Notes under the pieces: model-generated
What the model was told of the DNA's origin: nothing
The model's input: the letters and a program-made list of their open reading frames with translations, nothing else
Database searches by the model: none
Made by a program: the position numbers and the translations under genes
DNA from: Hymenobacter puniceus
GTDB lineage: Bacteria; Bacteroidota; Bacteroidia; Cytophagales; Hymenobacteraceae
DNA: 64,000 bases
Direction of reading: 5' to 3'
Assembly: GCF_014333525.1 (NCBI RefSeq)
Contig: NZ_JACSCX010000001.1
Span: forward strand, 992,001-1,056,000
Shown here: positions 63,587-64,000 of the stretch, one piece after another
Layout: the number at the start of each line of letters is the position of its first letter
Numbering within the stretch: position 1 is the stretch's first letter

Positions 63587-64000
63587 ATGGCTACTTCCTC
63601 CAGCACCTCCGCCACCACCCCCGGCGACACCATCCTCGTTATCGGCGCCGGCGGGCAGCTGGGCCTGGAGCTCACCCACGAGCTACGCCAGATCTACGGC
63701 GCTTCCAACGTAGTAGCCGCCGATGTGCGGGCTCCCAAGGACGCCGAAACCGCCCAGGCCGGCCCGTTTGAGCTGCTGGATGTGCTAGACAAAACGCGGT
63801 TGGAAGACGTTATCCGGCAGTACAAGCCCAGGCAGGTGTACCACCTAGCCGCTCTGCTCTCTGCCACCGCCGAGAAGAACCCGAAGTTTGGCTGGCAGCT
63901 GAACATGGATGGCCTGTTTCATGTGCTGGATGCGGCTGTGGACCTAGGCGTGCAGCAGGTGTACTGGCCCAGCAGCATTGCCGTGTTCGGCCCCGACACT
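63587..64000 (+). CDS. tdh: L-threonine 3-dehydrogenase, SDR type (partial)
   Basis: 138 codons to the window edge. The Rossmann motif GAGGQLG and the family-specific HLAALLSATAEKNPKFGWQLN and WPSSIAVFGP match SDR-type threonine dehydrogenases of Bacteroidota. Promoter element TATCTTTG (63,542-63,549) lies 37 nt upstream. It oxidises threonine to 2-amino-3-ketobutyrate for Kbl. The C-terminus is outside the window. Confidence 0.9.
   Translation, partial: MATSSSTSATTPGDTILVIGAGGQLGLELTHELRQIYGASNVVAADVRAPKDAETAQAGPFELLDVLDKTRLEDVIRQYKPRQVYHLAALLSATAEKNPKFGWQLNMDGLFHVLDAAVDLGVQQVYWPSSIAVFGPDT

Overview
The window reads as chromosome of a high-GC member of the Bacteroidota, most likely Hymenobacter or a close relative. 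The pointers are a SusC/RagA-type receptor, a fused alpha/beta 2-oxoacid dehydrogenase E1, YtxJ, a DoxX/BT_3928-type protein, an SDR-type threonine dehydrogenase near kbl, and several promoters of the Bacteroidota TAnnTTTG type. No 16S gene is present, so the genus is an inference.

Left flank (1-14,813): ordinary chromosome. It holds a partial secreted beta-rich protein, an OsmC-family protein, ytxJ, small secreted proteins, the fused E1, a TonB-dependent receptor, a membrane protein, an M16 peptidase, a group of small secreted proteins (three sharing a TDYxGRPL motif), pheS, a Rieske-like lipoprotein and tRNA-Asn(GTT). Large palindromic repeats sit between genes.

Integrated element (about 14,814-52,622, 37.8 kb): the 3' end of tRNA-Asn plus its terminator is repeated at 52,563-52,622 (attL/attR). 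A tyrosine integrase lies next to the tRNA, and AACCGGGACA arm-type repeats lie inside both ends. Core genes are integrase, a PD-(D/E)XK nuclease operon, a DnaB-type helicase with a replication-initiator-like partner, HTH genes and a CI/LexA-like repressor. There is also a holin-like/M15 endolysin pair. I see no terminase, portal, capsid, tail, relaxase or conjugation gene, so this looks like a phage-satellite-like or otherwise mobilised defence island rather than a prophage or conjugative element.

The cargo is dominated by defence-type genes: a PLD-helicase-DUF3427 protein with a DUF1016 nuclease, a HipA-like kinase with DUF3037, an HNH nuclease, an AT-rich DRT-type reverse transcriptase preceded by a structured putative ncRNA, a complete type I restriction-modification system, a Fic protein and a cytosine methyltransferase-like protein. 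An erythromycin-esterase-family gene and GAF proteins are also carried. Three core genes (integrase, dnaB, repressor) are each followed by one cargo gene and then by a decayed 3' tail of a related copy of the same core gene. This suggests cargo and core genes are exchanged together by recombination in conserved gene ends.

Right flank (52,623-64,000): chromosome again. It holds a small lipoprotein with a 72-nt perfect palindromic terminator, a fatty-acid hydroxylase, shikimate kinase, a DppB-type permease, a DoxX-type protein, a DUF1599 protein, folP-cdaA (overlapping), kbl, an AT-rich orphan protein, a patatin-like lipase and the start of threonine 3-dehydrogenase. Kbl and Tdh together would convert threonine to glycine and acetyl-CoA.
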